Positions 18,301 to 26,826 of a stretch of 64,000 nt of DNA are shown one piece after another; position 1 is the first letter of the stretch, and each line of letters opens with the position of its first letter. Both the position numbers and the translations under genes were made by a program. The stretch is from Sphingomonas sp. PsM26 (GTDB lineage: Bacteria > Pseudomonadota > Alphaproteobacteria > Sphingomonadales > Sphingomonadaceae): NCBI GenBank assembly GCA_030433805.1, contig JARUXA010000009.1:62001-126000 (forward strand), read 5' to 3'. The notes beneath the pieces are model-generated. The model did not search any database. It worked only from the letters and a program-made list of their open reading frames with translations, and was not told the DNA's origin.

Positions 18301-19949
18301 CTTTCGTCCTGCAACCGCGTCGGCAACTCGCCGATCACGCGGAAGCCGAAATTCTCGAGCACCGGCACCGCATCGGACAGCGGCAGCGCATTGCCGAGCT
18401 TGTAGATCTTGAGATGGCGATCCTCGCCCGGGGCCGTCGGAATCAGGCGCACGCCACGCGCGCTCTCGTTCTCGAGTGCCGCGAGCCGCTGGATGTCCTC
18501 GCCCGCCTCGGCCGGGGTGCTGACGTTGCGATAGTTCTGCGGAAAGCCCGCTGCCCAGCGCAGCGCAAGCCGCGCCGCGCGCGGTGCATCGGTCTGCTCG
18601 ACCAGCGCCGCCTCTACCGCGGGGACCCAGCCGCGCACCATCCGCGCAATCCGCGTGTCGAGCGCATCCGCGTCGGGGAGCACGCCGCCTTCGCGCAGAT
18701 CGAGCGTGTAGCGAATCAGCGCGATCGTATCGTCGACCGCGATCGACCAGTTGAGAATGCTGGCATTCGCCACCTCGGCCAGCATGTCGCCGATGGCGAG
18801 GCGCCGCGCGGTGGTCAGATCGTCTCGCGGCAACCACACGAAGGCGAACAGATGCCGTCCGAGCGTACTGCGGACCAGCGCAAGCTTCGGTCGCGGCCGA
18901 TCCGCCAGCGACATCGCGGTCAGCGCGACATTCTCGAGCGATTCGCGCGTGAAGCCCGTCACCAGATCGTGTGGCAGTGCGACGAGCGCGTGGGTCAGCG
19001 CCTTGCCGGTATGCCCCTTGGGGTCGAAGCCGAACTTGGTTTCGAGCTCCGCCAGCCGCGCGCGCAACACCGGAACGTCCTCGGGTGCGGCCAGCAGCGC
19101 GGCGCTGGTCCAAAGCCCGGCGTGGATCGACAGCCCTGCGACGCGCACGCCGTCGCGCAGCGGTACCAGCGCCAGGTCGAGCGGCACATGGCGGTGAACG
19201 CCCGAAATCAGGTTTGACTTGAGCAACAACGGGGCTTCGCCGCCATCCTCGAACCATTGCATCGCCAGGCGGCGCGATGCTTCGGCAAGGATGGGCACGG
19301 GTTGCGGATTGCGCGCGATACCCAGTGCGCGGTTTTCGCCCGATGCGTCCGCCCACCACGTCTCATGTCCCAGCAAGGTCATCTTGCGGTCGAGCAGCCA
19401 CGCCAGCAGCGCATTGCCTTCCCCCTCGGGCAAGGTGGCGATGTCGGCACTCATCGCGGCTTCGAGCGCTTGCCAGTCGGAGACCGCGGCGCGGACGTCC
19501 GCGAGGTTCTTGGCCAGTTCGACTACAAGATCGCGCCGTTCGCGCGCATCGACGCGCTCGAGCTCGATATAGATCATCGATTCGGCGTTCCCGTCGTCGA
19601 CTTGGGTCAGCGCCCCGTCGGAATCGCGGGTGATCTTGAGCACCGGGTGGATGATGCGGTCGATCGACACGTCGTGTGCGCCGATCGTCGCGGCGATCGA
19701 ATCGACCAAGAACGGCATGTCGTCGTTGACGATCGCGAGCCGCATCAGACGGCGCGGGTCGGTCGCGGGGAGCGGCTCGAGCGCGATCTTCGCGGTCCCG
19801 GGCGCGCGCTCCTCGGCGGTGGCGGCGACGAAGCTCGCAGCGGCCGCCCGCTCGGCCTCCCCGAACCCCTGTAATTCTCCCGGAAGAGCGCCCTTGGTAA
19901 GTCGAACGGCAAGCGCATCCGACAGCGATTTCAGCGTGGTCTTAGGCAT
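15342..19949 (-). CDS. gdhB: NAD-specific glutamate dehydrogenase, large (180-kDa) type
   Basis: This 1535-residue protein has the three-part plan of the large NAD-GDH family: N-terminal ACT-like regulatory region (residues about 1-700), central catalytic domain and long helical C-terminus. The Lys-bearing motif PTGAKGGFYAK is near residue 773, HGFWLGDAFASGG near 850, the nucleotide-fold SGDVFGNGMLLS near 925, and FGGIGTYVKA near 1030. It converts glutamate to 2-oxoglutarate and ammonia with NAD, feeding the TCA cycle. The length is slightly below the 1600 typical of the family. It is single and followed by a strong hairpin. Confidence 0.95.
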   Translation of the reverse strand: MPKTTLKSLSDALAVRLTKGALPGELQGFGEAERAAAASFVAATAEERAPGTAKIALEPLPATDPRRLMRLAIVNDDMPFLVDSIAATIGAHDVSIDRIIHPVLKITRDSDGALTQVDDGNAESMIYIELERVDARERRDLVVELAKNLADVRAAVSDWQALEAAMSADIATLPEGEGNALLAWLLDRKMTLLGHETWWADASGENRALGIARNPQPVPILAEASRRLAMQWFEDGGEAPLLLKSNLISGVHRHVPLDLALVPLRDGVRVAGLSIHAGLWTSAALLAAPEDVPVLRARLAELETKFGFDPKGHTGKALTHALVALPHDLVTGFTRESLENVALTAMSLADRPRPKLALVRSTLGRHLFAFVWLPRDDLTTARRLAIGDMLAEVANASILNWSIAVDDTIALIRYTLDLREGGVLPDADALDTRIARMVRGWVPAVEAALVEQTDAPRAARLALRWAAGFPQNYRNVSTPAEAGEDIQRLAALENESARGVRLIPTAPGEDRHLKIYKLGNALPLSDAVPVLENFGFRVIGELPTRLQDESNAFVHEFIVESNDAASQVDTAVLEGAIAAVLEGAAENDAFNRLIIEVGVSPQAVVLFRAWFRYLRQAGLTYGLTTVVDALRRAPRVAEALIARFAAVHDPAQDRDPAETDTAIEAGLDAVTAIDDDRILRAFHAMIAATLRTNAFTPAGAEALAFKLDSHRIPGLPAPVPWREIWVYSPRIEGIHLRAGPVARGGLRWSDRRDDFRTEILGLMKAQRVKNAVIVPTGAKGGFYAKQLPPASNRDAWLAEGTESYRVFIRTLLSITDNIVEGKVVHPQGVVVHDGEDPYFVVAADKGTATFSDVANAIALEHGFWLGDAFASGGSVGYDHKAMGITAKGAWVSVQRHFAERGTDVQTQPIRVVGCGDMSGDVFGNGMLLSHELKIVAAFDHRHIFLDPDPDPAASFAERLRMFALPRSSWADYDETLISTGGGVFPRTAKVIALTDEVRAALGLTEREMEPGALISAILKSPVDLIWFGGIGTYVKARAENNIAVGDPANDRLRVDAEDLRATAIGEGANLGVTQAARIAFSAHGGRINTDFIDNSAGVDCSDNEVNIKIALNREMIEGRLGFEDRNSFLASMTDDVAHLVLEDNRLQTLALSIAEAGGPQTVPSYVRLIEIFEASGSLDRAVEGLAGNDDLLRRSAEGRGLTRPELAVLLATAKLALQAAIERSGLGMADELLPDLHAAFPAAMQERFGKAIDEHRLRGEIVATKLANRIINRMGVLYPFELAEEEGAAIADIAGMFVVAERLFDLPTLWREIETTDMPEAARIALFDETAVATRSQIADLLRATRTDAGPGDTLKRLGKGIADLDRQTKALLLEEASAHSARIAAALEAAGAPTALVQKVVRLFEMDGAVGLADLGDRLGIDETELTRAFTRLGQALGLDWAQANAARIESSDPWERLLIAGLARDFQQLRLEFLARAAGGKLDPQALVDAWLADNAARVGQFKAVVDRARLAPAPNAAMLAQIAGQARVLLGR

Positions 19950-20006
19950 GCGCGCCCCTATGCTCCGGTCAGTTCAGGACCTCAAGACTTGTGGCAGTGC
20001 AGCATT

Positions 20007-21347
20007 TCAGCGCACCGCGTGACGCATCACCCGCTCGGTCAGCGCAGTGTCGTCGGTTACGGTTGCAACGATATCGAGCGTTCCGGACGGCGCGGAGCGC
20101 GCCAGCAGCAAGACATATTCGCCCTCGTTTGCATCGGTGTCGAGCGCGACGCGGGCGAGCGCCGGGCGTTCGGCCAGTTCTTCACCGGGGCTGGTTCGCG
20201 CGTGCGCAAAGGGTCCGCGGGCAAGGCGTTCGGCGCGTACGACACCCTTGATTCCTCCGGCAAAGCCTTCGAGGAAATTCTGCATGCCGCCAACCGGTAC
20301 GCCCTTGCGACGCGCGTGCGCCAGGACCGCTGCATATTCGGCCAGCCGGGTCTTGTCGTACGCGGTGCCGAAGACGAGCTTGACCACCGGGGTCATCGGC
20401 GCGCGCAGCTGAACAGCGATGTTTGCCTGTTCCAGCAGCATGTCATAGCCGCGCGGATCGGCATCGGCGGCGATCGCGAAATCATGCGCGCGGCCCAATG
20501 CGCGATACAGGGTCGCGCGGCTGCGCAAGTCGGCAGTGGCGGCGGCGGCGGCGGTTTGCTGCGCGAGAAGCAAGCGGTCGGACAGGCTGTCGTCCGTGGA
20601 GGTTGGGTCATCCCCGTCGACGTCTCCGCCCACGTCCGCGTCCGCACTTACGTCATCGTCATCGGAGTCCGTCGTTTCCGAATCGACCAGTGTCGCGAGG
20701 GCGTGGCCGGGCCCGTCCGCCCAGACGGGCGCGGTTGCAGTGCGGGGTTGAACGGTCCGCGCGGCCTCGATCTCGGCGTACAGCCGTGCCTCCGTGTCGG
20801 CGTCGACCAGTTCCTTCCAGTTGATGACGCCGTAGATGAAATCGATCGAGTCCGCGTCCGATGAAAAGGGCATGAGGATGCCGCGATACAACGTGTTGTG
20901 GCCGCGCGTGCTGACGAACTCGGCCTCGAACCCGATCGGCGAGCGGTTGGCGATGATCTGCAGATAATGATCGGTCAGCCGCGACAGCAGCGACCCGCTC
21001 GGAACTTGCGCGATATGCGTCGTGCCGCCGTCGAGCGAACATTCGTCCCGCAGCGCCCGCCCGAGATAGGCGATCGCGGGGTTCTCGGTGCCTTTGCTGA
21101 AATCGAGCAGGACGCTGTTTGCGCCGAAATCGGCGATCGTTGCAGGGTCCAGGTCCTGGATCGAGGGATAGCTCCGGCCCCTGAGGAGCGACACCCAATG
21201 GTTATAGGCGCGAACGTGCATGCGACGCTCGTCGGTCCCGACCGCGAACTGGATGTCGGCAACCCGGTCTCCCGTCGCATCCTGCCCGCCCCGACCGGGG
21301 GCATCGGCACCGAACCGATCGTCCTCATAGTCGTGAACACTATCCAT
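20007..21347 (-). CDS. PAS_5-like domain protein with acidic linker
   Basis: This is a 446-residue cytoplasmic protein. Residues about 45-180 (NHWVSLLRGRSYPSIQDLDP through DFIYGVINWKE) fit the PAS_5 family common in sphingomonads and other alphaproteobacteria, a probable small-molecule sensor. A run of Asp-rich low complexity follows near 222-250. The Ala-rich helical C-terminal half (QQTAAAAATADLRSRATLYRAL, then VKLVFGTAYDKTRLAEYAAVL) I do not recognise. There is no kinase, GGDEF or EAL domain. It is the last core gene before the tRNA that hosts the island. Confidence 0.6.
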   Translation of the reverse strand: MDSVHDYEDDRFGADAPGRGGQDATGDRVADIQFAVGTDERRMHVRAYNHWVSLLRGRSYPSIQDLDPATIADFGANSVLLDFSKGTENPAIAYLGRALRDECSLDGGTTHIAQVPSGSLLSRLTDHYLQIIANRSPIGFEAEFVSTRGHNTLYRGILMPFSSDADSIDFIYGVINWKELVDADTEARLYAEIEAARTVQPRTATAPVWADGPGHALATLVDSETTDSDDDDVSADADVGGDVDGDDPTSTDDSLSDRLLLAQQTAAAAATADLRSRATLYRALGRAHDFAIAADADPRGYDMLLEQANIAVQLRAPMTPVVKLVFGTAYDKTRLAEYAAVLAHARRKGVPVGGMQNFLEGFAGGIKGVVRAERLARGPFAHARTSPGEELAERPALARVALDTDANEGEYVLLLARSAPSGTLDIVATVTDDTALTERVMRHAVR

Positions 21348-21533
21348 TGCGCAAACGCCCTATCTGGCCCGCCGGGCCGCTACTGGCCTGCTTGTGCACT
21401 CCGCGTGGTAAACGTCCGGTAAAGAGCTCGGGCACCGGTGGGAAATCGTCACGATTTTACGGCATTGGCTTGCCATCCCGAAATCCATTTGATAAGCGCC
21501 CGCCTCCACGGTCACCGATATGGTGTCGTGCAT

Positions 21534-21609
21534 GCCGCTTTAGCTCAGTTGGTAGAGCATCGCATTCGTAATGCGGGGGTCACAGGTTCGAGTCCTGTAA
21601 GCGGCACCA
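21534..21609 (+). tRNA. tRNA-Thr (anticodon CGT), with encoded CCA
   Basis: The 76-base cloverleaf has a perfect 7-bp acceptor stem (GCCGCTT with AAGCGGC), a D arm GCTC/GAGC, an anticodon stem TCGCA/TGCGG around the loop TTCGTAA (anticodon CGT, reading ACG), a T arm with the TTCGAGT loop, and the tail ACCA. Its last 20 bases are the attachment site of the adjacent island and remain intact, so the tRNA should still work. Confidence 0.97.
21590..21609. repeat. attL: 3' end of tRNA-Thr
   Basis: This is the 20-base segment from the T-loop to the CCA end. It matches 42820-42838 except for one missing G. P4-type integrases use exactly this part of tRNA genes. Confidence 0.85.
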
Positions 21610-21865
21610 CTTCCTTGTTCGGCGGCGTCCGCCGCTGTTCAAAAACCCAATTAATTCAAGGTCCTTATGACGCGATTGTGTTCGTGTCGGACCTCGGTTG
21701 TTCGTGAGCAGCCGCATGACGTTGGGGTATTTCGTGGGGGTACCCTGACTACTCCCGATTGAAACACCCCCAAGACCCCCATTCCGCTGTGTTTCCGCTC
21801 GATTGCGCCAGCCCTCCGTCTGCAGATAGCGGTGTGCAAACCAGTTCAACATGCGCTCGCGAGAA

Positions 21866-22060
21866 TCAGATAAACCAGCGAGCGAAAAGGGCGCCTGCTG
21901 CGAAAATGGTGGCGCCCATGATGCATCCAGCTGCGGCAATTCCCCATAACGCTCCGTTCGACACTGGTTCTGGCAGCGGGGCTGCCAAGTCGCGTGCCTT
22001 TCGGTCAATTCTCAGGATTGCAGCCTCGACGTACTCTCTCGTTGCGTCCGTTTGCGCCAT
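21866..22060 (-). CDS. Small single-pass membrane protein
   Basis: This 64-residue protein has GAAGGA 8 bases before its ATG. A charged helical N-terminus (TDATREYVEAAILRIDRKARDL) is followed by one strongly hydrophobic segment (ALWGIAAAGCIMGATIFAAGALFARW) that reaches the C-terminus. The topology suggests a tail-anchored inner-membrane protein. It lies between tRNA and integrase, a position often held by small accessory genes. No family is recognised. A similar layout is seen in the gene at 26827-27036. Confidence 0.6.
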   Translation of the reverse strand: MAQTDATREYVEAAILRIDRKARDLAAPLPEPVSNGALWGIAAAGCIMGATIFAAGALFARWFI

Positions 22061-22171
22061 GAGAAATCCTTCTTGATTGTATCGTTGGCCATTGTCGTCG
22101 GCTAAAGATGCTGGGGAAACTGTTATCTGACGAAATGGCCAAGCGATGCGTTAGATTTTCCTGCTCCGGAA

Positions 22172-23431
22172 TCAGGCTGCATCCGCTCTTATCAGATACG
22201 CCTCCGCAGGCGCTTGTTCACGCCCTCGAAGCTCGTCGAGATGGTCACTCCACCATTGTGCCATTGCTACGCGCTCATCCCAGTGGAGCCCGCGGTGATA
22301 TGCCGCACGAATTTGATCGCGATCTTTGTGCGCAAGCGCGCGTTCGATCGCATCGGGCTGAAACTTGCCCGACTCGTTCAAGAGCGTGCTCGCCATCGCG
22401 CGGAAACCGTGCGCGGTCATTTCCTTGCCGGTATAGCCGAGCCGGCGCAGCGCGCTATTCACGGTGTTCTCCGACATTGGTCGCGTGTGGGTTCGGATTG
22501 ATGGGAATACAAAGTTGCCGTCACCGGTGAGCTCGCGCGCCGCGGCGAAGAGTTCCAGTGATTGACGCGAGAGCGGAACGACATGGGCTTGCCGACCCTT
22601 CATCTTCGCCGCGTCGATCCGCCAGACGCATGCGTCAAAGTCGATCTCCCGCCACTCGGCACGCCGGAGTTCTCCAGGTCGAACAAAGACATGCGGCGAC
22701 AGCTTGAGCGCAATCTGGGTAATCGGCTGTCCGTCATAGCCCTCGATTGCGCGCAATAACTGGCCGACGCGTTGTGGTTCGAGGATCGCCGCGAGATGTT
22801 CCGGCTTGGGCGCAGTCAGCGCTCCCCTAAGATCGGCAGTAGGGTTGAAAAGAGCGAGTTGGTTTTGCACCGCAAAACGGAAGACCTGCCCGATGAACTC
22901 GAGCGTGCGTCGTGCCGTCTCGAGCGTGCCCCTCGCCTCCAGTGGACGCACAGCCTCGAGAATAGTGCGTGGTTCGATCTCGGCGATGGGGCGGCTTCCC
23001 AGCGCTTTCTGCACGAGCTCCAGGAACCACCTACGCTTGCTTACGGTGGCGGGGGCTAACCCCTCGCGCTCGTTCTTTTCGATGTATCTTAGAGCGACCG
23101 CGTTGAACGAATTGACCGCTCCAAGCTTCGCTGCATTCTTGTCGCGGCGCTTTTTTTCGACTGGGTCCACGCCGCTCGCTCGCTGTTGGCGTGCCGCGTC
23201 GCGCAGATCCCGAGCCTGTTTCAGGCTGATGTCGGGATAAGCACCTAGCGACAGGTGCTTCTCGATCCGCTTTGCTTTGCCATCATCGCTGATGCCGTTC
23301 GCTCGATATTTCATCCGCCAAAGCCGGCCACCCGCCGGGGTGACAAGCAGGTATAACCCCTTCTCGTCCGTGAGCTTGTACTGCTTGTCGCGCGGCTTTG
23401 CGTTGTTGATCGCCGTAACAGTGAGTGGCAT
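22172..23431 (-). CDS. int: P4-type tyrosine integrase (island integrase)
   Basis: This 419-residue enzyme has an N-terminal DUF4102 arm-binding domain (LTDEKGLYLLVTPAGGRLWRM and SLGAYPDISLKQAR), a SAM-like core-binding region near 105-200 and a C-terminal catalytic domain. The catalytic set is complete: Arg251 (RPGELRRAEW), Lys277/279, His341-x2-Arg344 (HGFRAMAS), His368 (LAHKD) and Tyr378 (AAYHRG). It recombines the tRNA-Thr 3' end with the island site. It reads toward the tRNA and starts 6 bases after the AlpA-like gene, so the two form one operon. It appears intact. Confidence 0.96.
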   Translation of the reverse strand: MPLTVTAINNAKPRDKQYKLTDEKGLYLLVTPAGGRLWRMKYRANGISDDGKAKRIEKHLSLGAYPDISLKQARDLRDAARQQRASGVDPVEKKRRDKNAAKLGAVNSFNAVALRYIEKNEREGLAPATVSKRRWFLELVQKALGSRPIAEIEPRTILEAVRPLEARGTLETARRTLEFIGQVFRFAVQNQLALFNPTADLRGALTAPKPEHLAAILEPQRVGQLLRAIEGYDGQPITQIALKLSPHVFVRPGELRRAEWREIDFDACVWRIDAAKMKGRQAHVVPLSRQSLELFAAARELTGDGNFVFPSIRTHTRPMSENTVNSALRRLGYTGKEMTAHGFRAMASTLLNESGKFQPDAIERALAHKDRDQIRAAYHRGLHWDERVAMAQWWSDHLDELRGREQAPAEAYLIRADAA

Positions 23432-23437
23432 CGGCGA

Positions 23438-23626
23438 TCACGCCACCGCCGATCGGGACACCAAGGCGTCGAGGTCGTCCCGACGCAGCAGGGTGCGAGT
23501 GCCGATTTTGATGGGCGTAAGCTCGCGCGCGTTGATGAGCTCATACAGCTTCGTTCGGCCGATACCGTAAGCCAGAATGGCTTCTTTGACGGAATACATA
23601 ACTTTATTAATCACTTGTACCTCCAT
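23438..23626 (-). CDS. AlpA/excisionase-like HTH protein
   Basis: This 62-residue MerR/AlpA-type winged-helix protein contains MYSVKEAILAYGIGRTKLYELINARELTPIKIGTRTLLRRDDLDAL as one small domain: a helix-turn-helix (residues about 10-32) and the wing strand pair ending in the R-R-x-D-L-D-A-L signature. Such proteins act as recombination directionality factors or integrase activators of P4-like islands. It is immediately upstream of, and co-directional with, the integrase, and divergent from the XRE regulator. Confidence 0.88.
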   Translation of the reverse strand: MEVQVINKVMYSVKEAILAYGIGRTKLYELINARELTPIKIGTRTLLRRDDLDALVSRSAVA

Positions 23627-23651
23627 CGATGCGCCTCGTGCTGCATCGTAT

Positions 23652-23665
23652 TGTTAGTAGTAACA
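23652..23665. promoter_or_regulatory. Possible operator in divergent control region
   Basis: TGTTA-GTAG-TAACA is an inverted repeat in the 115-base region between the divergent AlpA-like and XRE genes. It is a plausible binding site for the XRE protein. The evidence is symmetry and position only. Confidence 0.35.
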
Positions 23666-23741
23666 CGCACAATAGTGCTTGTCTACGTGGCTTTTTGCGG
23701 TGTAGAGGCGTTAAACCGTTAGAGAGCAACCAAGGTGCATA

Positions 23742-24317
23742 GTGAAAGACTCACACATAGAAAATGCCGACTTTAGCCACTCCGGGACGCGGGCAACGCA
23801 GATGTTTGCTGAGGCACTCATTGCAAAACCTGACCTGTCCCAGCGCTCTCTGGCGCACCTGCTCGGCTACAAATCGTCAGTCGTAGTGAGCCATATGGCA
23901 AGCGGGCGGGCGCCCATTCCGATCGATCGAGCGCTGGAGATCGCAGCGGCGGTGGACATGGACCCGGGGGAGTTCCTGTTGGCCGTTTTGGAGCAGCGAT
24001 ACCCTGACATCGCGTTCACCGATTTGTTGTCCATCCCCGCTGGGCAGCAGCTACGTTCCGGCAGCACGGCTGGCGAAGATTTGGACGTGATGCGAGACCT
24101 TGAGCGCGTCGCGGGCGCACGCCTAGCAGAGCTTCCAGAGGAACGTCTCAGCATCGTCCGGGACGTGCTGACAGACCGCGATCCATCTCGCCGCTGGCTC
24201 ACGCTAAACGAGCTTCCGCTTGTCGAAGATCTACGAGATAAGTTTCCGATGCTGAGAAGCAAAGGCATCGCCCCGTCGGTTCGTGCGCAACTCTTGCGTG
24301 GACTCAAGGGCAAATGA
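23742..24317 (+). CDS. XRE-like transcriptional regulator
   Basis: This 191-residue protein has a GTG start. Residues about 20-75 form a lambda-repressor-like helix-turn-helix (LSQRSLAHLLGYKSSVVVSHMASGRAPIPIDRALEIAAAVDMDPGEF in outline), with the usual recognition-helix V-S-x-M-x-S-G-R. The C-terminal part is a charged helical region (ERVAGARLAELPEERLSIVRDVL) of unknown role. It is divergent from the integrase operon and coupled by ATGA to the next gene, fitting an island control gene. Confidence 0.78.
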   Translation: MKDSHIENADFSHSGTRATQMFAEALIAKPDLSQRSLAHLLGYKSSVVVSHMASGRAPIPIDRALEIAAAVDMDPGEFLLAVLEQRYPDIAFTDLLSIPAGQQLRSGSTAGEDLDVMRDLERVAGARLAELPEERLSIVRDVLTDRDPSRRWLTLNELPLVEDLRDKFPMLRSKGIAPSVRAQLLRGLKGK

Positions 24318-24919
24318 CCGACGAAACGCCACTTCACACGAGATCAACGCTGACGCCGGTACGCAAGAAGATGTCCTTAATCAGTCCTCTAGTAAGGCAG
24401 CGGACAGCGATAGTAGACTGGATTTCTGAAATGGAATGTTCCCATGCAGTTACCTTAAACGTAAACCGTAGTGTATCTATGGATAATATCAGGAAGATGT
24501 TTGGTCAGTTCTGTAAGAGAGTTGATGAATACAGATTTGGACGAACTCATGTCCCAAGAATTATATCGATTTTCAGGTTTACCGCGATTGCATTTGTCGA
24601 ACATCCAAACAGTAATATACATTTGCATGTTGCCGCTCGGTTGGATCGGAAGTGGCTCGGTTATGCGTTTGGACCTCGCGAAGAACGAGCACTGGACTAC
24701 GCGTGGCGCAACATCGTGCAGGGATCGGGATCTACCTGCATCAAAGAAATGGGTTCCAAAGGGCCCGCAGCAGGCTGGGGGCGCTACGCGACCAAGGATT
24801 ACCGGTCAGGCGCAGAATATTTTCATTCGCATGATTTCCACCCGGACCGATCCGTGTTAAAATCGTTGGAGTTGCAGAAAACTTTGACTCAGCTTGCGTT
24901 GAGCACGGGATTTCGGTGA
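24314..24919 (+). CDS. HUH-like replication/relaxase protein (tentative)
   Basis: This 201-residue protein overlaps the regulator stop. An early strand (HAVTLNVNR) is followed by FCKRVDEYRFGR, then a hydrophobic strand (IISIFRFTAIAFVEH) and NIHLHVAARL, which looks like the His-x-His metal motif of rolling-circle Rep proteins. YATKDY near residue 163 could hold the nicking Tyr and Lys. Order and spacing fit a small HUH endonuclease, but other folds are possible. The first half is markedly AT-rich compared with its neighbours, indicating a separate origin. It may serve as the island's replication or mobilisation initiator. Confidence 0.5.
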   Translation: MTDETPLHTRSTLTPVRKKMSLISPLVRQRTAIVDWISEMECSHAVTLNVNRSVSMDNIRKMFGQFCKRVDEYRFGRTHVPRIISIFRFTAIAFVEHPNSNIHLHVAARLDRKWLGYAFGPREERALDYAWRNIVQGSGSTCIKEMGSKGPAAGWGRYATKDYRSGAEYFHSHDFHPDRSVLKSLELQKTLTQLALSTGFR

Positions 24920-25556
24920 CACTTTGTAAAAGCACAGCGTGGCGTCAGGACAACATATCCCGACCGTGACATTCGTTTGAGGGCCAGACGAAGAGAGCTG
25001 AGATCCGCAAGCTGGCTGACGGCCGGTTAGGCGAGCCCTTATGGTGACGACGTCGCCGCCCTGTCTGCCATCGAGTGTCTCGACGGCATTCCAGCGGTAT
25101 GGCCTACAAGATCACGCCGCCATCAAGCCTCCATTCTAAAATTTCATGGCAAGCCGTAGCGAAGCGAAGGTGAAGCCTTGGCGGCGACGCAGTCGTCGCC
25201 ACCCCCTGGCATGCGTAGGCTTCGTGGCATCGGTGCAGCTACTCAATAAAGGGAATGAGCGCTTATGGGTTGCAGCTGCGTAGCAGCGGCGGCCCATCCC
25301 GACACGAGCATCGTGTCGGGTCCCACGGTCGCAAGACGTGTTCGCCTATGCCAAGGAAACAGGCAGTAGCGCTAGGGCCGTAGCTTCCTCGCGAAGCACC
25401 TTCACAAGGATGTGCAACGGCATCGTAAAGTGGTTCACGTTGGTTCTCTAACGGCGTGCAGCGAGCGTGACCGAGGCCAATTCGCCAGCTTTCAGCTCAA
25501 CAGCAAGATTGTAAGAGCATCGTTATCTTGCCGCGGTATCGGATGAGTTTTGATCT
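24920..25556. other. Non-coding, hairpin-rich stretch in the island
   Basis: There is no convincing gene. Several compact GC hairpins are packed into 220 bases: 25183-25188 with 25195-25200 (6 bp), 25275-25279 with 25283-25287 (5 bp), 25298-25307 with 25311-25320 (perfect 10 bp, 3-base loop), and 25383-25387 with 25393-25397 (5 bp). The density of stems suggests a structured RNA, an origin, or the leader of a lost mobile-element gene. No reverse transcriptase is nearby, so a retron is not supported. Confidence 0.4.
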
Positions 25557-25697
25557 ATGGGCGTTCTGCTTGTCGACCGCTGGGAGGCGGACGAGCTCAA
25601 GCCCGGTTACTGGAGGCGGTTGGCCAGATTGAGCTATAAGACATACCGGCGCATAACAGGGAGACCGACGCTTAGCGCGGTATGCAGCTCGAAGTAG
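25557..25697 (+). CDS. Possible 46-residue ORF
   Basis: The ATG is preceded at some distance by GGATGAG. The product starts MGVLLVDRWEADELKPGYW and continues basic and Tyr/Arg-rich (RRLARLSYKTYRRITGR). It reads like the beginning of a real protein and may be a fragment of a longer lost gene. No family is recognised. Confidence 0.3.
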   Translation: MGVLLVDRWEADELKPGYWRRLARLSYKTYRRITGRPTLSAVCSSK

Positions 25698-25942
25698 GAA
25701 TTGCGAATGGCTAAAGCGCTCATATCGTGTGTTGACTGGAGTGATCGACCCGGTGTGCTGCTTTCACCGCTCGAACGGCTTGGTTCAAAGGCGGTGACAA
25801 GTGTTTTCAGATCGCCGTGAGAAAGTTGCGCGATTTTACCGAAAATTTTGCGCACCAGATGCTCACTAGAAGCCACCCGCATGCCATCGGGCGACATGCG
25901 AACTCTCGTTCGACCAATACCGGTCTGAAGGAGACACCGACC

Positions 25943-26245
25943 ATGCTCACCGAGATCGAACGCTCGCAGGCACGCTTTCAAATCTATGAGATCGACCTGC
26001 CCGGCGCCCCGTATCGTCAAACTGTGGTCGCGCACTGCATGGCACGCGCACTCGAAATCTCGCTCAACAAGGGCGACGACATCGAGAGCGGCCAGATGCT
26101 GCTCGTCTGGAACGTCACTAATCAATGGATCTTGCACTCACGCATGGCTGCAGAAGCCACGTTCTCCCTGCTAGGCGAGAAGCGCGAGGGGCAAATCGAG
26201 TTTGATTACAAAGAGGGGTGGCAGCGGGTGCCCGACGCCGAATAG
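25943..26245 (+). CDS. Hypothetical 100-residue protein
   Basis: AAGGAG at 25928-25933 fixes the start at 25943; the frame extends further upstream, but without support. The product is soluble, mixed alpha/beta and acidic (ISLNKGDDIESGQMLLVWNV, then REGQIEFDYKEGW). There is no membrane segment or known motif. It is isolated between two non-coding stretches of the island. The strong ribosome site and even composition argue that it is a real gene. Confidence 0.55.
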   Translation: MLTEIERSQARFQIYEIDLPGAPYRQTVVAHCMARALEISLNKGDDIESGQMLLVWNVTNQWILHSRMAAEATFSLLGEKREGQIEFDYKEGWQRVPDAE

Positions 26246-26826
26246 TCGTCGATAATATCACCGGCGTGTCGAAGCGAATGCAACTTCGGCACGCCCATGC
26301 CATTCTCCGGCAAATTGCTTTGTTGTTATAAATCAAACACTTGGTAAAGTTGCAAGAAAATGACCAGGTTGCATGTGCAACCAAAATTGACGCGACGCGA
26401 TCAAAGGCTCCACGGCTGTATCGCGGTCCTCGAACCTTTGCGTTCAAGAATTGCCACGGCAATGTGACTGCGTTTCTTGCGGTCACAGCCGAGTTGGCCA
26501 CCGCATTTGCAACATCGTCGTCAAAGAGTCGGGCCGACCGCGATGCTACGCCCTCAACATTAGGTCACAGTCCCCGGCACGTGGTCGGTGAAGGCGGAAA
26601 TCGCCAAGAGGAAGGTCGACACCGCTTCGCCCCTTCCATGGTAACGCCACGGTCGATGTGACCACTGAGGTGATCGCGTGGTCAAGAAGCTGTTCATCGG
26701 CTGACACGCGGTCAGCGTTCGGCACGGGCTAGAGACGAGCCGATGTCGACCGCCAGCGAGCCGTTGTCTCGGGATCGACCTGTCTACGCCTTGGCGTGAA
26801 TTGCGGAGGAACATGGCTTTGGTCCG
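26246..26826. other. Island stretch without a clear gene
   Basis: Open frames on both strands look like chance frames. The one structure noted is a palindrome, GGTTGCA-TG-TGCAACC, at 26367-26382, a possible protein-binding site. The rest looks like decayed DNA. Confidence 0.4.

Noticed and set aside
21580-22008. 142-codon minus-strand frame over the tRNA
   Set aside because: Its end is translated from the tRNA antisense strand, a common false gene, and it overlaps the small membrane-protein gene that has a good ribosome site.
24960-25420. Retron or other reverse-transcriptase-linked RNA
   Set aside because: The hairpins are suggestive, but no reverse-transcriptase gene is present nearby.
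26560-26814. Possible transposase remnant
   Set aside because: No DDE motif, terminal repeat or recognisable transposase block could be seen in any frame.
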